Assembly: GCA_027008885.1 (NCBI GenBank)
Contig: JALVDQ010000074.1
Coordinates: 1 to 15,133 of the forward strand
Reading direction: 5' to 3'
DNA from: Thiotrichaceae bacterium
Lineage (GTDB): Bacteria > Pseudomonadota > Gammaproteobacteria > Thiotrichales > Thiotrichaceae
Length of the DNA stretch: 15,133 nucleotides
Each line of letters begins with the position of its first letter. Positions within the stretch are counted from its first letter, which is position 1. Shown piece after piece: positions 7,736-14,835 of this stretch. The notes beneath the pieces are model-generated. The model was not told the origin of the DNA and made no database searches. It was given only the letters and a program-made list of their open reading frames with translations. A program made the translations under genes and the position numbers.

Positions 7736-9007
7736 ATGAAAAATATCAGTCAAAAACGCAGAGACTTTGTGCTAAGTCTTGGAAAGGCTATAGGCATCGC
7801 TGGAGTCAGCGGTTTATCTTCACAAGTTCTGGCAAAACAAGCGACTAAAAACACCGCAAAAAAAAATGCAACGGTTAAATCCATTTCTCTTAAAAAGAGC
7901 AATGATGGCAAGCTTCGCCTTGTTTTTGAGCTTGACCGGCGCATCAAGCATAAAATCCTGACCCTTAGCTCTCCAGACCGGATCGTTGTAGACCTCTTAA
8001 ATACAGAAATCGCAAACGAGCCGCTAAAACTGGAAGGTAAAAAATCTTCCCAGATCAAACTGATCAAAAAAATACGCCAATCAAAACGCAATGAAAATGA
8101 CTACCGTGTCGTTCTTGATATGGCAAGGCAAGCCAGGGCAAAGACAAAGCTAGTCGCTACCAAATCGGCTTATTTTCTGGAGCTTGAACTGAGTCCAGAT
8201 ATAAATGCAAGCGTTGCTAACACAGCGATAGCTGCCAAAAAAACAAGCAGACAACACAAAAAAAGAAGCGTTAATGCAGTCAACCCAAAGAGAAGAAGAG
8301 CACAACTGATTATCGCCATAGATGCCGGTCATGGAGGCAGAGACCCCGGCGCAGTTGGTCGCAGAGGCACTAAAGAGAAAGATATTGCACTGCAAATTGC
8401 CAAACGCCTGAGAAAGCGCATTGACAGGCATCCAGGCATGAAAGCTTTTCTTATCAGGGACGGGGATTATTATGTCCGCCTTGACAAACGCATAGCCAAA
8501 GCTCGCGCAAAACGTGCTGATGTATTTGTATCAATTCATGCAGATGCCAATCCTAACCGTAATTTGACAGGCTCATCGGTGTATATTCTGTCTGAGAGTG
8601 GTGCATCCAGTGCTGCAGCCAAATGGCTCGCCCAGAATGAAAACTCTTATGAAGCGAAAATGGCGGATACGCACCTGCAGTATAAAAACAAGGTGGTTTC
8701 ATCTGTACTGCTCGACATGTCTTTATCAGAAACGATTGATCGCAGCCTTGATCTCGCCAGCAATGTTTTAAAAGAGCTTGGCGGGGTTAACCGCTTGTTA
8801 CGCAGGCGCGTTGAAAGCGCGGGTTTTGCTGTACTAAAATCACCGGATATACCGTCCATGCTGGTTGAGACAGCCTTTATAAGCAATCCTATGGAAGAAA
8901 GGCGCTTAAAGTCATCGCATTACCAGGAAAAACTGGCAAAAGCCATTTTTAATGGCGTAAGAAAATATCAGATTGCCTTAAACAGCCCTGGCTCGAGATA
9001 TACTTAA
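7736..9007 (+). CDS. amiC: N-acetylmuramoyl-L-alanine amidase (AmiC type, AMIN + Amidase_3), Tat-exported
   Basis: A 423-residue periplasmic zinc amidase that cuts the lactyl-peptide bond of peptidoglycan during daughter-cell separation. The N-terminus has a twin-arginine signal (QKRRDFVLSLG, residues 6-16) followed by a weakly hydrophobic stretch and LAKQ. Residues about 46-152 are the AMIN domain that targets the septum, and a lysine-rich linker follows (168-188). Amidase_3 begins at LIIAIDAGHGG. The zinc ligands are H199, E214 (TKEKD) and H268 (SIHAD), and the catalytic Glu is E378 (LVETAFISNP). No LysM domain follows the catalytic domain. The frame is open upstream to GTG 7667 and ATG 7688; 7736 is chosen because it puts the RR eight residues in, as usual for Tat signals, although its ribosome site is poor. 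The stop codon is shared with the end of a TA-flanked repeat. In E. coli mutL follows; here it does not. Confidence 0.93.
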   Translation: MKNISQKRRDFVLSLGKAIGIAGVSGLSSQVLAKQATKNTAKKNATVKSISLKKSNDGKLRLVFELDRRIKHKILTLSSPDRIVVDLLNTEIANEPLKLEGKKSSQIKLIKKIRQSKRNENDYRVVLDMARQARAKTKLVATKSAYFLELELSPDINASVANTAIAAKKTSRQHKKRSVNAVNPKRRRAQLIIAIDAGHGGRDPGAVGRRGTKEKDIALQIAKRLRKRIDRHPGMKAFLIRDGDYYVRLDKRIAKARAKRADVFVSIHADANPNRNLTGSSVYILSESGASSAAAKWLAQNENSYEAKMADTHLQYKNKVVSSVLLDMSLSETIDRSLDLASNVLKELGGVNRLLRRRVESAGFAVLKSPDIPSMLVETAFISNPMEERRLKSSHYQEKLAKAIFNGVRKYQIALNSPGSRYT

Positions 9008-9161
9008 GTACCCGCTCAAATTAATCTAACAATTTAGCCCCTGTTTTCTGATCTTCTTCGTTATTGCTTTGGTCACATAGCCCACTATGCTCCCGTCGCA
9101 ATGCATTGAATATCAAAAAACAGGAAACCAAATTTTGTTAAATTAATTTTGTTTGGGTACT
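9007..9161. mobile_element. MITE-like palindromic element flanked by TA
   Basis: A 155-base non-coding element begins AGTACCC and ends GGGTACT, with TA on both sides (9005-9006 and 9162-9163). About 50 bases at each end are imperfect inverted repeats, matching in blocks AAATTAAT, TAACAA and CCTGTTTT, then TGAT. The middle is also self-complementary: TTGC/GCAA outside CATAG/CTATG around CCCA, centred near 9085. TA duplication is what Tc1/mariner-IS630-type transposases make. No transposase is present. The first element base is the last base of the amiC stop codon TAA. The same 11-base end string TTGGGTACTTA also occurs at 10129-10139. Confidence 0.7.
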
Positions 9162-9187
9162 TAGGGACAGCGCAACCGCAACAAAAT

Positions 9188-9258
9188 AGCCTGCATTGAG
9201 TTTGCGAAACACGGGATTGCTTTATACCCTGTGTTTTGCTCCTCAACACAGACAGGCT
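9188..9258. repeat. Imperfect palindromic repeat, degenerate copy
   Basis: The arms pair in blocks: AGCCTG (9188-9193) with CAGGCT (9253-9258), TTGAG (9196-9200) with CTCAA (9242-9246), and AAACACGGG (9207-9215) with CCCTGTGTTT (9227-9236). Read from the right, the end is GAGCCTGTCTG, as in the neighbouring repeat. It looks like a decayed or divergent member of the family that has its best copy at 9263-9381. Confidence 0.5.
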
Positions 9259-9262
9259 CAAG

Positions 9263-9381
9263 GGAACCTGTCCGAGAACTAGCTTCCAAAAAATGCGACC
9301 ACAATATATAGTGTTTTCCCAATGCAGAAACCACTATATATTGATTGAAATTTTTAAAAACTTAGTTCTCAGACAGGCTCC
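9263..9381. repeat. Palindromic repeat with CCTGTCYGAGAACTA ends
   Basis: The 119-base element reads GGAACCTGTCCGAGAACTA from the left and GGAGCCTGTCTGAGAACTA from the right (17 of 19 identical). An inner stem pairs 9302-9318 with 9327-9343 at 16 of 17 positions, with 12 perfect bases CAATATATAGTG. The whole unit can fold end to end. It is non-coding and lies 13 bases past the stop of the lipoprotein gene on the opposite strand. It shares ends with 12393-12531 and 2865-2913. It may act as a terminator or be a MITE. Confidence 0.72.
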
Positions 9382-9394
9382 TAGTGCGCTATTC

Positions 9395-10006
9395 CTAAAT
9401 AGCTGCCATTTTTAATGTTTCATAAAAACTTTCTTTCTTTTTCAGTTTTTCGCCTGAAAATTTCTCAACAAATAAAGTCATATAATATTTGTCTTTTTTT
9501 TCTAGCGGAAAGTTTAATACCGTCACTTCACCACTTGGGGAAATATATTTCTTTTCAATTATTGTTAGTCTGGATTGGTCAATTGCCAGATCCTGACGTG
9601 AAACAACCTCGCCTGTTTCAATGTAGCCTTTTTTCAGAAGTTCTGAATTAATATCTTCAAAAGTAAAGAGTAGCTGATTATTTTCTTTTAACATCACATC
9701 AGTTGTGCATCCATCTTCTTCAGGTGAGACAGCAAAACTGACATTGTTAATCTTTACTTCGTATACGCCTTCAAAATTATCCGCCGGCTTTAAACTCGAC
9801 GCCGTTTTTAAGGTCTGCATCAGTGAGCTGGAAGACGGGTATTTCTTCTCGCAATATTTTTGATGCAGCGATAAAAAGGTTGTTACATATTTTGAACTGT
9901 GTGTGTTTTTTGCAACCTGCTGTTTGCTTGCATTTGCATTACAGCCACTTAAAACAATGCTTGTTAAAATAGCTGCGAGTACGGTTTTGGGGTAAGAATT
10001 ATTCAT
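9395..10006 (-). CDS. Putative lipoprotein of unknown function
   Basis: A 203-residue protein that I do not recognise. The N-terminus is a lipoprotein signal: a short basic start, a hydrophobic run (about 8-20) and the lipobox LSGC with the lipidated Cys at position 22. The residue after it is Asn, not Asp, so outer-membrane sorting is expected. The mature part has two cysteines, C52 in QKYCEKKYP and C100 in EDGCTTDVM, which could form a disulfide, and a lysine-rich C-terminus. No catalytic motif is visible. The ATG at 10006 is preceded by an AAGG ribosome site eight bases away. It is divergent from nnrS with 297 bases between, and convergent with amiC across a repeat cluster. Nothing in the sequence links its job to either neighbour. 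Confidence 0.72.
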   Translation of the reverse strand: MNNSYPKTVLAAILTSIVLSGCNANASKQQVAKNTHSSKYVTTFLSLHQKYCEKKYPSSSSLMQTLKTASSLKPADNFEGVYEVKINNVSFAVSPEEDGCTTDVMLKENNQLLFTFEDINSELLKKGYIETGEVVSRQDLAIDQSRLTIIEKKYISPSGEVTVLNFPLEKKDKYYMTLFVEKFSGEKLKKKESFYETLKMAAI

Positions 10007-10107
10007 GGGGTTTGCCTTTTATACTTATTTTAATTTTATGTAATTACTTTATTTGATCATTTTTTCCATTTATTATTTAGATCTATCTCTCGCATTGATC
10101 AAAATCC

Positions 10108-10152
10108 AGGAGACGGTGCAGTAATAAGTTGGGTACTTACTACAGCACTCCT
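10108..10152. other. Strong hairpin in the lipoprotein/nnrS divergent gap
   Basis: GTGCAGTAATAAGT (10116-10129) and ACTTACTACAGCAC (10135-10148) pair at 12 of 14 positions around TGGGT, with outer AGGA/TCCT blocks at 10108-10111 and 10149-10152. It lies about 150 bases from nnrS and 100 from the lipoprotein start. It may be an operator, a leader hairpin or a repeat remnant. The rest of 10007-10303 is AT-rich and shows no gene. Confidence 0.4.
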
Positions 10153-10254
10153 AATATCCCGATCAGGCTAATTCTAAATCAGACAATCTTTACACAAACT
10201 TAATAAAGCTGGTTTAACGACATTTTTAGCGACAAAAGAAAGCAATATCACTAC

Positions 10255-10268
10255 TTGATTCATGTCAT
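10255..10268 (+). promoter_or_regulatory. Weak candidate FNR/DNR-type site upstream of nnrS
   Basis: TTGATTCATGTCAT matches the left half of the FNR/DNR consensus TTGAT-N4-ATCAA fully and the right half at three of five bases. It lies 36 bases before the nnrS ATG. NnrS genes are often controlled by NO-responsive CRP/FNR regulators, which is the only reason to note it. At the usual -41 position it would leave almost no leader. Confidence 0.2.
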
Positions 10269-10303
10269 TTGCAGTGGCTTTAGTCACTCGTTAGAATCAG
10301 CCG

Positions 10304-11497
10304 ATGCTAAATATTGAACCCCGATACACTGGAAAAACCGCATTTTTACATCTTGGTTTTCGTCCTTTTTTCTTTGCCTCCATTTCTTTTGGGATTGTCT
10401 CAATTGCCCTCTGGATGTTGCTATATACCTTTGGCAAGGGATTACTTGCGAATCATTACCCGATCATCACCTGGCATGCTCACGAGATGATTTTCGGGTT
10501 TACAGCGGCAACCATTACAGGTTTTCTGCTAACTGCCGTAAAAAACTGGACAGGTATTCAGACAGTGCATGGAAAACCGTTACTTGCCCTGTTTTTACTC
10601 TGGCTTGCTGCACGGATTCTTGCCTTTATACCGGGCTCCTGGGTTTTACCCACGCTTGCGGTTATTGATTCACTCTTTTTGTTATTCATCACCTGGGCGT
10701 TTTCAAGCCCCGTTATAAAAAGAAAGCAATGGAATAATCTTGCCTTCAGCGGCAAGCTTCTTTTGCTGTTTTTAGCCAATATTGTCTTTTATCTTGGACT
10801 GCTTGGGGTATTGCAAAATGGCACGCATTACGGTCTGTATGCCGGTTTTTATACTGCTTTGGCCGTGATTTTTACTATGGGAAGACGCGTGATTCCTTTC
10901 TTTATAGAAAAAGGTCTGGGCTGTCCCTTTCAGGCTAAAAACTTTCAATGGGTTGACGCTAGTAGCCTGTGGTTATTTCTCGTCTTTTCAATTTCAGATA
11001 TTTTCTTTGCGGAGTCAGTTGTAACCGCGCTTTTGGCAGGAGTGCTTGTTATTCTGCACGGTGCGCGCCTGTATGGATGGTATCATCCGGGCATCTGGAA
11101 GAAATCACTGCTGTGGGTATTAATGGCTGGCTATGCATGGATAATTCTTGGCTTTATCTTGAAAATAGCTGCAATTTTTCTGGGTATTTCACCTTATCTT
11201 GCACTACATGCCTTTGCCTATGGCGGAATCGGCATGATTACCTCTGGCATGATGGCTCGCGTATCATTGGGGCATACCGGCAATAATGTGTTTAATCCGC
11301 CAAAAATACTGCATCTTGTTTTTGCCTTGATTTTTACTGGTGCAATAGTCCGGGTAATTTTGCCAATTTTCCTCGGGCAGTATTATCTGCAGTTGATTGG
11401 GTTATCGCAGGCATTGTGGATAAGTGCCTTTCTAATCCTTTTTATTCGCTATGCCCCAATGCTTATCAAGGCACGCGTTGATGGTCGCTTTGGGTGA
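10304..11497 (+). CDS. nnrS: NnrS family haem-copper membrane protein
   Basis: A 397-residue polytopic membrane protein with about twelve hydrophobic segments, of the NnrS family linked to tolerance of nitric oxide. Family-typical features are LGFRPFFF near the N-terminus (17-24), TWHAHEMIFGF (56-66) with paired histidines, GRRVIPFF (193-200), HGARLYGWYHPG (252-263) and the C-terminal HAFAYGGIGMITSGMMARVSLGHTG (302-326). The histidines at 58, 60, 252, 302 and 324 are candidates for haem or metal binding. In the studied NnrS proteins the role is to limit toxic dinitrosyl-iron formation under NO stress; that this holds here is inference. The ATG is preceded only by a weak ribosome site. The stop codon overlaps the GTG start of the downstream exonuclease. 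No nitrite or NO reductase structural gene is in view. Confidence 0.93.
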   Translation: MLNIEPRYTGKTAFLHLGFRPFFFASISFGIVSIALWMLLYTFGKGLLANHYPIITWHAHEMIFGFTAATITGFLLTAVKNWTGIQTVHGKPLLALFLLWLAARILAFIPGSWVLPTLAVIDSLFLLFITWAFSSPVIKRKQWNNLAFSGKLLLLFLANIVFYLGLLGVLQNGTHYGLYAGFYTALAVIFTMGRRVIPFFIEKGLGCPFQAKNFQWVDASSLWLFLVFSISDIFFAESVVTALLAGVLVILHGARLYGWYHPGIWKKSLLWVLMAGYAWIILGFILKIAAIFLGISPYLALHAFAYGGIGMITSGMMARVSLGHTGNNVFNPPKILHLVFALIFTGAIVRVILPIFLGQYYLQLIGLSQALWISAFLILFIRYAPMLIKARVDGRFG

Positions 11498-12384
11498 ATC
11501 CCCCTGCCTGGTTGATTGACTCCAGCATTTATATTTTCAAGGCATGGTATACCTGTTCTGATATTGACGATATTAATGGCAATCCGGTCAATGCAGTTCA
11601 CGGTTTTCTGGATTTTGTCTATCACCTGCTTGCCAGCGAACAGCCACAACGAATCGCATTCGCTTTTGACGAAAGCCTGAAAACCTCGCATCGCAAGAAA
11701 ATTTATCCTGAATACAAGGCAAATCGCCCGCCCGCGCCTGAATCCCTGCATCGCCAGTTTCAATATTGCCGAAGATTTTTAAAGGCTTTCGGAATTTATG
11801 AAGATGCAAGTCCCCTTTATGAGGCGGACGACCTGATCGGCAGCTGGGCAGCACGGCTGCGTGCAGAACACATCCCTGTGAATATTATTACGGCAGATAA
11901 AGACCTTGCGCAACTGATTCATCAAGGCGATTACTGGTGGGAGTATGAGCGCGGGCAGAAGCTTGACAGCAAGGCAATTCTCAAGAAATTCAAGGTAAAG
12001 CCACAACAAATTGCTGATCAACTTGCCATTGCGGGTGATAAATCAGACAATATTCCGGGGGTACCTGGTGTCGGCATGTCTACAGCAGCAAAACTGCTAA
12101 GACGATTCGATACCATTGACAATATGCTGAGCCATATTCCGGAAATTTCCAGTATGCAGATTCGTGGTGCGAGTCGAATCCAGCAGTTAATTACAGATCA
12201 CCAGGATACAATCCGGTTGGCGCGACAATTGACAGGTATTGTGTGTGATATTGAAACGACTCCAGCAGGTTATTTTGAAATTTCTCGTCTGAATCAGCCA
12301 GCATTAGAGGAATTATTTATTCAGTTAAGGATTTCTGCAGAGCAACAGAAAAAATGGCTGGAGTTGCACGCTTGCCTTTTTTAA
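11494..12384 (+). CDS. Stand-alone 5'-3' exonuclease (PIN/FEN type, H3TH)
   Basis: A 296-residue 5'-nuclease like the N-terminal domain of DNA polymerase I, without a polymerase domain. The full set of acidic metal ligands is visible: D9, D59, E110, D112, D113, D135, D137, D182 and D185. The arch region HRKKIYPEYKANRP (66-79) and the helix-3-turn-helix GDKSDNIPGVPGVGMSTAAKLL (181-202), which binds DNA through potassium, are present too. It should remove 5' flaps or RNA primers. E. coli ExoIX (Xni) is shorter (about 251) and lacks some of these acids, so this protein is more like the full 5'-nuclease. The start is GTG, overlapping the nnrS stop as GTGA, so it is probably translated by coupling; no independent ribosome site is obvious. 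Its pairing with nnrS is odd for a DNA-repair gene. A palindromic repeat follows 8 bases after the stop. Confidence 0.93.
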   Translation: MNPPAWLIDSSIYIFKAWYTCSDIDDINGNPVNAVHGFLDFVYHLLASEQPQRIAFAFDESLKTSHRKKIYPEYKANRPPAPESLHRQFQYCRRFLKAFGIYEDASPLYEADDLIGSWAARLRAEHIPVNIITADKDLAQLIHQGDYWWEYERGQKLDSKAILKKFKVKPQQIADQLAIAGDKSDNIPGVPGVGMSTAAKLLRRFDTIDNMLSHIPEISSMQIRGASRIQQLITDHQDTIRLARQLTGIVCDIETTPAGYFEISRLNQPALEELFIQLRISAEQQKKWLELHACLF

Positions 12385-12392
12385 ACCGATCC

Positions 12393-12531
12393 AGAAGCCT
12401 GTCTGAAAATACCCAAAAATACGATTCCCAGCAATTTAGCTAAAAATTAAGTTCTTTGTTTTCAATGGGTTAAGAATTGAATTTTTGGAAAATTGCTGAT
12501 TTCCTAGTTCTCGGTTCTCGGACAGATTCCT
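12393..12531. repeat. Palindromic repeat with CTGTCYGARAA ends, between convergent genes
   Basis: A roughly 139-base non-coding unit reads AGAAGCCTGTCTGAAAATA from the left and AGGAATCTGTCCGAGAAC from the right. Inner pairings are CAGCAATTT (12429-12437) with AAATTGCTG (12490-12498), and AATTAAGTTCTT (12445-12456) with AAGAATTGAATT (12472-12483, 10 of 12). The right end carries a 7-base tandem duplication (TTCTCGG twice, 12508-12521). It fills the gap between two convergent genes and overlaps the stop codon of the VWA gene. It belongs to the same family as 9263-9381. Confidence 0.7.
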
Positions 12532-14782
12532 AAGTCGTAAGCTTGCGATAAATATCTGCTACCTTTAGTGGCAACTGTGCTACATCATCCAGCACTACAT
12601 AGCTTGCTGCACCATACATATATGGCAGATAATCCAGACCTGCTTTGTCTATGGTGATACAAAAGGGGTGCACTCCTGTTCGGCGTGCTTCTATCAGTGC
12701 CATACGGGTATCCTCGATACCATACTTTCCGCGGTACTCACCATAATCTTCTGGACGACCATCGGACAGAGTGATCAAGATACGAGTTTTTGCACTGACC
12801 TGATTTAAAAGCCCTGCAAGATGACGAATGGCAACTCCCATGCGAGTATATTCCTGTGCTTCAATACCTGCGATTCGGGACTGCACGCTATAATCAATTT
12901 TAACTGAATCGCTACCACTACCCGCACAGCTTTTCTTGCCAGAGTAGCTTTCCTCAAAGCTTTTTATTTTAAAAATATCACAGCGTTTGCGCGCCCACCC
13001 CGAAAAGCCATAAATTGCATAGCGATCACCTAACTTTTCCAATGCTTCACAGAGCAAGATCAGTGCTTCGCGTTCTGCTTTATTTATCCAGCCCTTGGTT
13101 GAGCCGCTCATATCAACCATCAACATCACCGCGATAGAACGATCAACACGTTGCATCTGGGTATACAGGCGGTCTGTCATTTCCATGCCGAGTCTGGTAT
13201 CACTCCAGGCTTCAACAAAGGCATCAATATCAATATCATCGCCGTTGACCTGTTGTTTCAAAAGCTTGTCTTCACCACGCAAGGCTTCAAAACTTTTATG
13301 GATCTGTTTTATTTCTTTGTGATATTTCTGCAGTGTATCCTGAACAAAGCCCAGTTTTCCTGGTTTAACCTCTTGCTCACGCAAGACACACCAGTCCTTG
13401 CGATAGTGTTGTCGCTGATAATCCCATTCATCATAATAGAGAGCGCCTTCCTCATGGTAGGTGCCAGCCCACAGATCATCTGCCTTTTTATCACTGATTT
13501 GCTCTGCATCGTAAGCACCCGCGCCGCCTGTTTGCAGGTATTCTTCTGGTATATCACCAAAATCCTGCAAAATTGAATTCATTGACTCGCGTGTTTCCCA
13601 GTCTATTTTAAGTGGCTCATCATCCAGTGTAATCTCAATGCGAAAATCCTGTGGCAGGGAGGTATCGTCTGATTCGCTTAACTTCAGTCTGGATGTTTTC
13701 TCGCTTGTATCTGCTTTGTGTTGCTCTTCATCCTGTGTATTCTTTTGATTTTTGTTTTTATCTAAAATCTCCTGCGATGCTTTCCAAAGCGCTTTCTGGA
13801 ATACCTGCTTTTCCCTGTTTAAACGTATCTGCATCGCATCCAGAAGCTCATCCAGCTTCCACACACCCTGAAAACAATGTGGTTTTGGCAAGGGTAACCG
13901 CATTGCATCCTGAATCAGCTGACAACTGCTTGTTATACTTGAGTGTGGCTGTTGCAGTTGAGCAGCCAAAGATTCCCAGCCTGGCGGGATAACGCTTTCA
14001 TTCAGCAAGCCCAGTACAGTTTGCATATCACGGTGTATTCCGGGCAGTTCTCTTGAAATGCAGGCATCCAGACGAATCGCTTCCAGTCTTTGCAGATAAT
14101 CCAGTTGCAAAGAGCGGCTCTGTGGGTCTTTTTTCAGAAAATGCGACAAACTCAGTTCGGGGCGACTGTTTTCCAGCACGCGTTCAACGCGCCAGCTACC
14201 AAACCAGATTTGCGCCCATTGATACGCGAGTATTGATTTATAGTGTTTAAAATTATTCTCATGGGATTCAAAACGCCCAACGAAGCTGGGGAGATAGAGC
14301 GTTTCTGTATCAGTCCAGGCGGAATCTGCCTGCTGCAACTTCAGTCGCCTGCCCGACAAACCTTGCACAAACAGCGAAAGCATACCCGAAACATCAGCAA
14401 AGGTTACGCCACGGGCGCGGTCTTCAGCCTCAAGTGCAAATTTCTCTACATTGTTGATCAACTGCACCGCAGGCACCAAACCCTGTGTATCCAGAATTTC
14501 CATGGAATGCAGCACCCAGGTTTGCATCATTTTATCGTTCATTAAAGCAAGTGCTTTAGCTGCATTAAGCGCCAGACAATAACCAATTTCGGTATGTGCC
14601 TTAGCTCCGACTTTGATCCAGTAGAGCGCACGATCCTGCTTTGAACGCTTAAATTTTGCAAGAGCAATGGCAGTGGGCTCAGTATCAAGACGTTGCAGAT
14701 CAGCATCCAGATAGTCATCCAGAATAGCTTCCAGCTGATTTGAATCGAGTGGGCTTGTTTTGCCTGAGTGATAAATATGCAT
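12530..14782 (-). CDS. NorD/CbbO-family VWA domain protein
   Basis: A long protein (750 residues from this ATG, 774 from an upstream ATG at 14854) with a C-terminal von Willebrand factor A domain. Numbering from the longer form, the MIDAS is complete: DMSGST (581-586), T670 in EYTRMG and D698 in TLSDGRPEDYGEYRGKYG. The end DYLPYMYGAASYVVLDDVAQLP is typical of NorD and CbbO. The EWDYQRQHYRKDWCVLREQEV block (476-496) and the N-terminal LSGRRLKL...ETLYLPSFV region (166-192) are further family marks; 360-400 is a charged, low-complexity linker. Such proteins pair with MoxR-type AAA+ ATPases (NorQ or CbbQ) to activate NO reductase or Rubisco. The length favours CbbO; the nearby nnrS favours NorD; no ATPase gene is visible. 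The first 24 residues of the long form are partly encoded by a 20-base repeat that is non-coding elsewhere, so the ATG at 14782 is preferred, although neither start has a good ribosome site. The stop codon lies in a palindromic repeat. Confidence 0.85.
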   Translation of the reverse strand: MHIYHSGKTSPLDSNQLEAILDDYLDADLQRLDTEPTAIALAKFKRSKQDRALYWIKVGAKAHTEIGYCLALNAAKALALMNDKMMQTWVLHSMEILDTQGLVPAVQLINNVEKFALEAEDRARGVTFADVSGMLSLFVQGLSGRRLKLQQADSAWTDTETLYLPSFVGRFESHENNFKHYKSILAYQWAQIWFGSWRVERVLENSRPELSLSHFLKKDPQSRSLQLDYLQRLEAIRLDACISRELPGIHRDMQTVLGLLNESVIPPGWESLAAQLQQPHSSITSSCQLIQDAMRLPLPKPHCFQGVWKLDELLDAMQIRLNREKQVFQKALWKASQEILDKNKNQKNTQDEEQHKADTSEKTSRLKLSESDDTSLPQDFRIEITLDDEPLKIDWETRESMNSILQDFGDIPEEYLQTGGAGAYDAEQISDKKADDLWAGTYHEEGALYYDEWDYQRQHYRKDWCVLREQEVKPGKLGFVQDTLQKYHKEIKQIHKSFEALRGEDKLLKQQVNGDDIDIDAFVEAWSDTRLGMEMTDRLYTQMQRVDRSIAVMLMVDMSGSTKGWINKAEREALILLCEALEKLGDRYAIYGFSGWARKRCDIFKIKSFEESYSGKKSCAGSGSDSVKIDYSVQSRIAGIEAQEYTRMGVAIRHLAGLLNQVSAKTRILITLSDGRPEDYGEYRGKYGIEDTRMALIEARRTGVHPFCITIDKAGLDYLPYMYGAASYVVLDDVAQLPLKVADIYRKLTT

Positions 14783-14815
14783 ATAAGGAGGTAGAATACA
14801 GGATAATACAACTAA

Positions 14816-14835
14816 TACCCATCCCCCCTGTTTTT
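14816..14835. repeat. 20-base direct repeat, copy 2
   Basis: This copy is identical to 534-553 and in the same orientation. It lies between the two possible starts of the VWA gene and, if translated, would encode residues 7-14 of the long form, giving glycines from a G6 run. Confidence 0.8.

Noticed and set aside
9005..9394. A CRISPR array in the repeat-rich gap
   Set aside because: The repeats are inverted pairs of unequal length, not regularly spaced direct repeats with unique spacers.
13151..13576. A 141-codon plus-strand frame inside the VWA gene
   Set aside because: It lies wholly opposite a conserved coding region and has no recognisable features.
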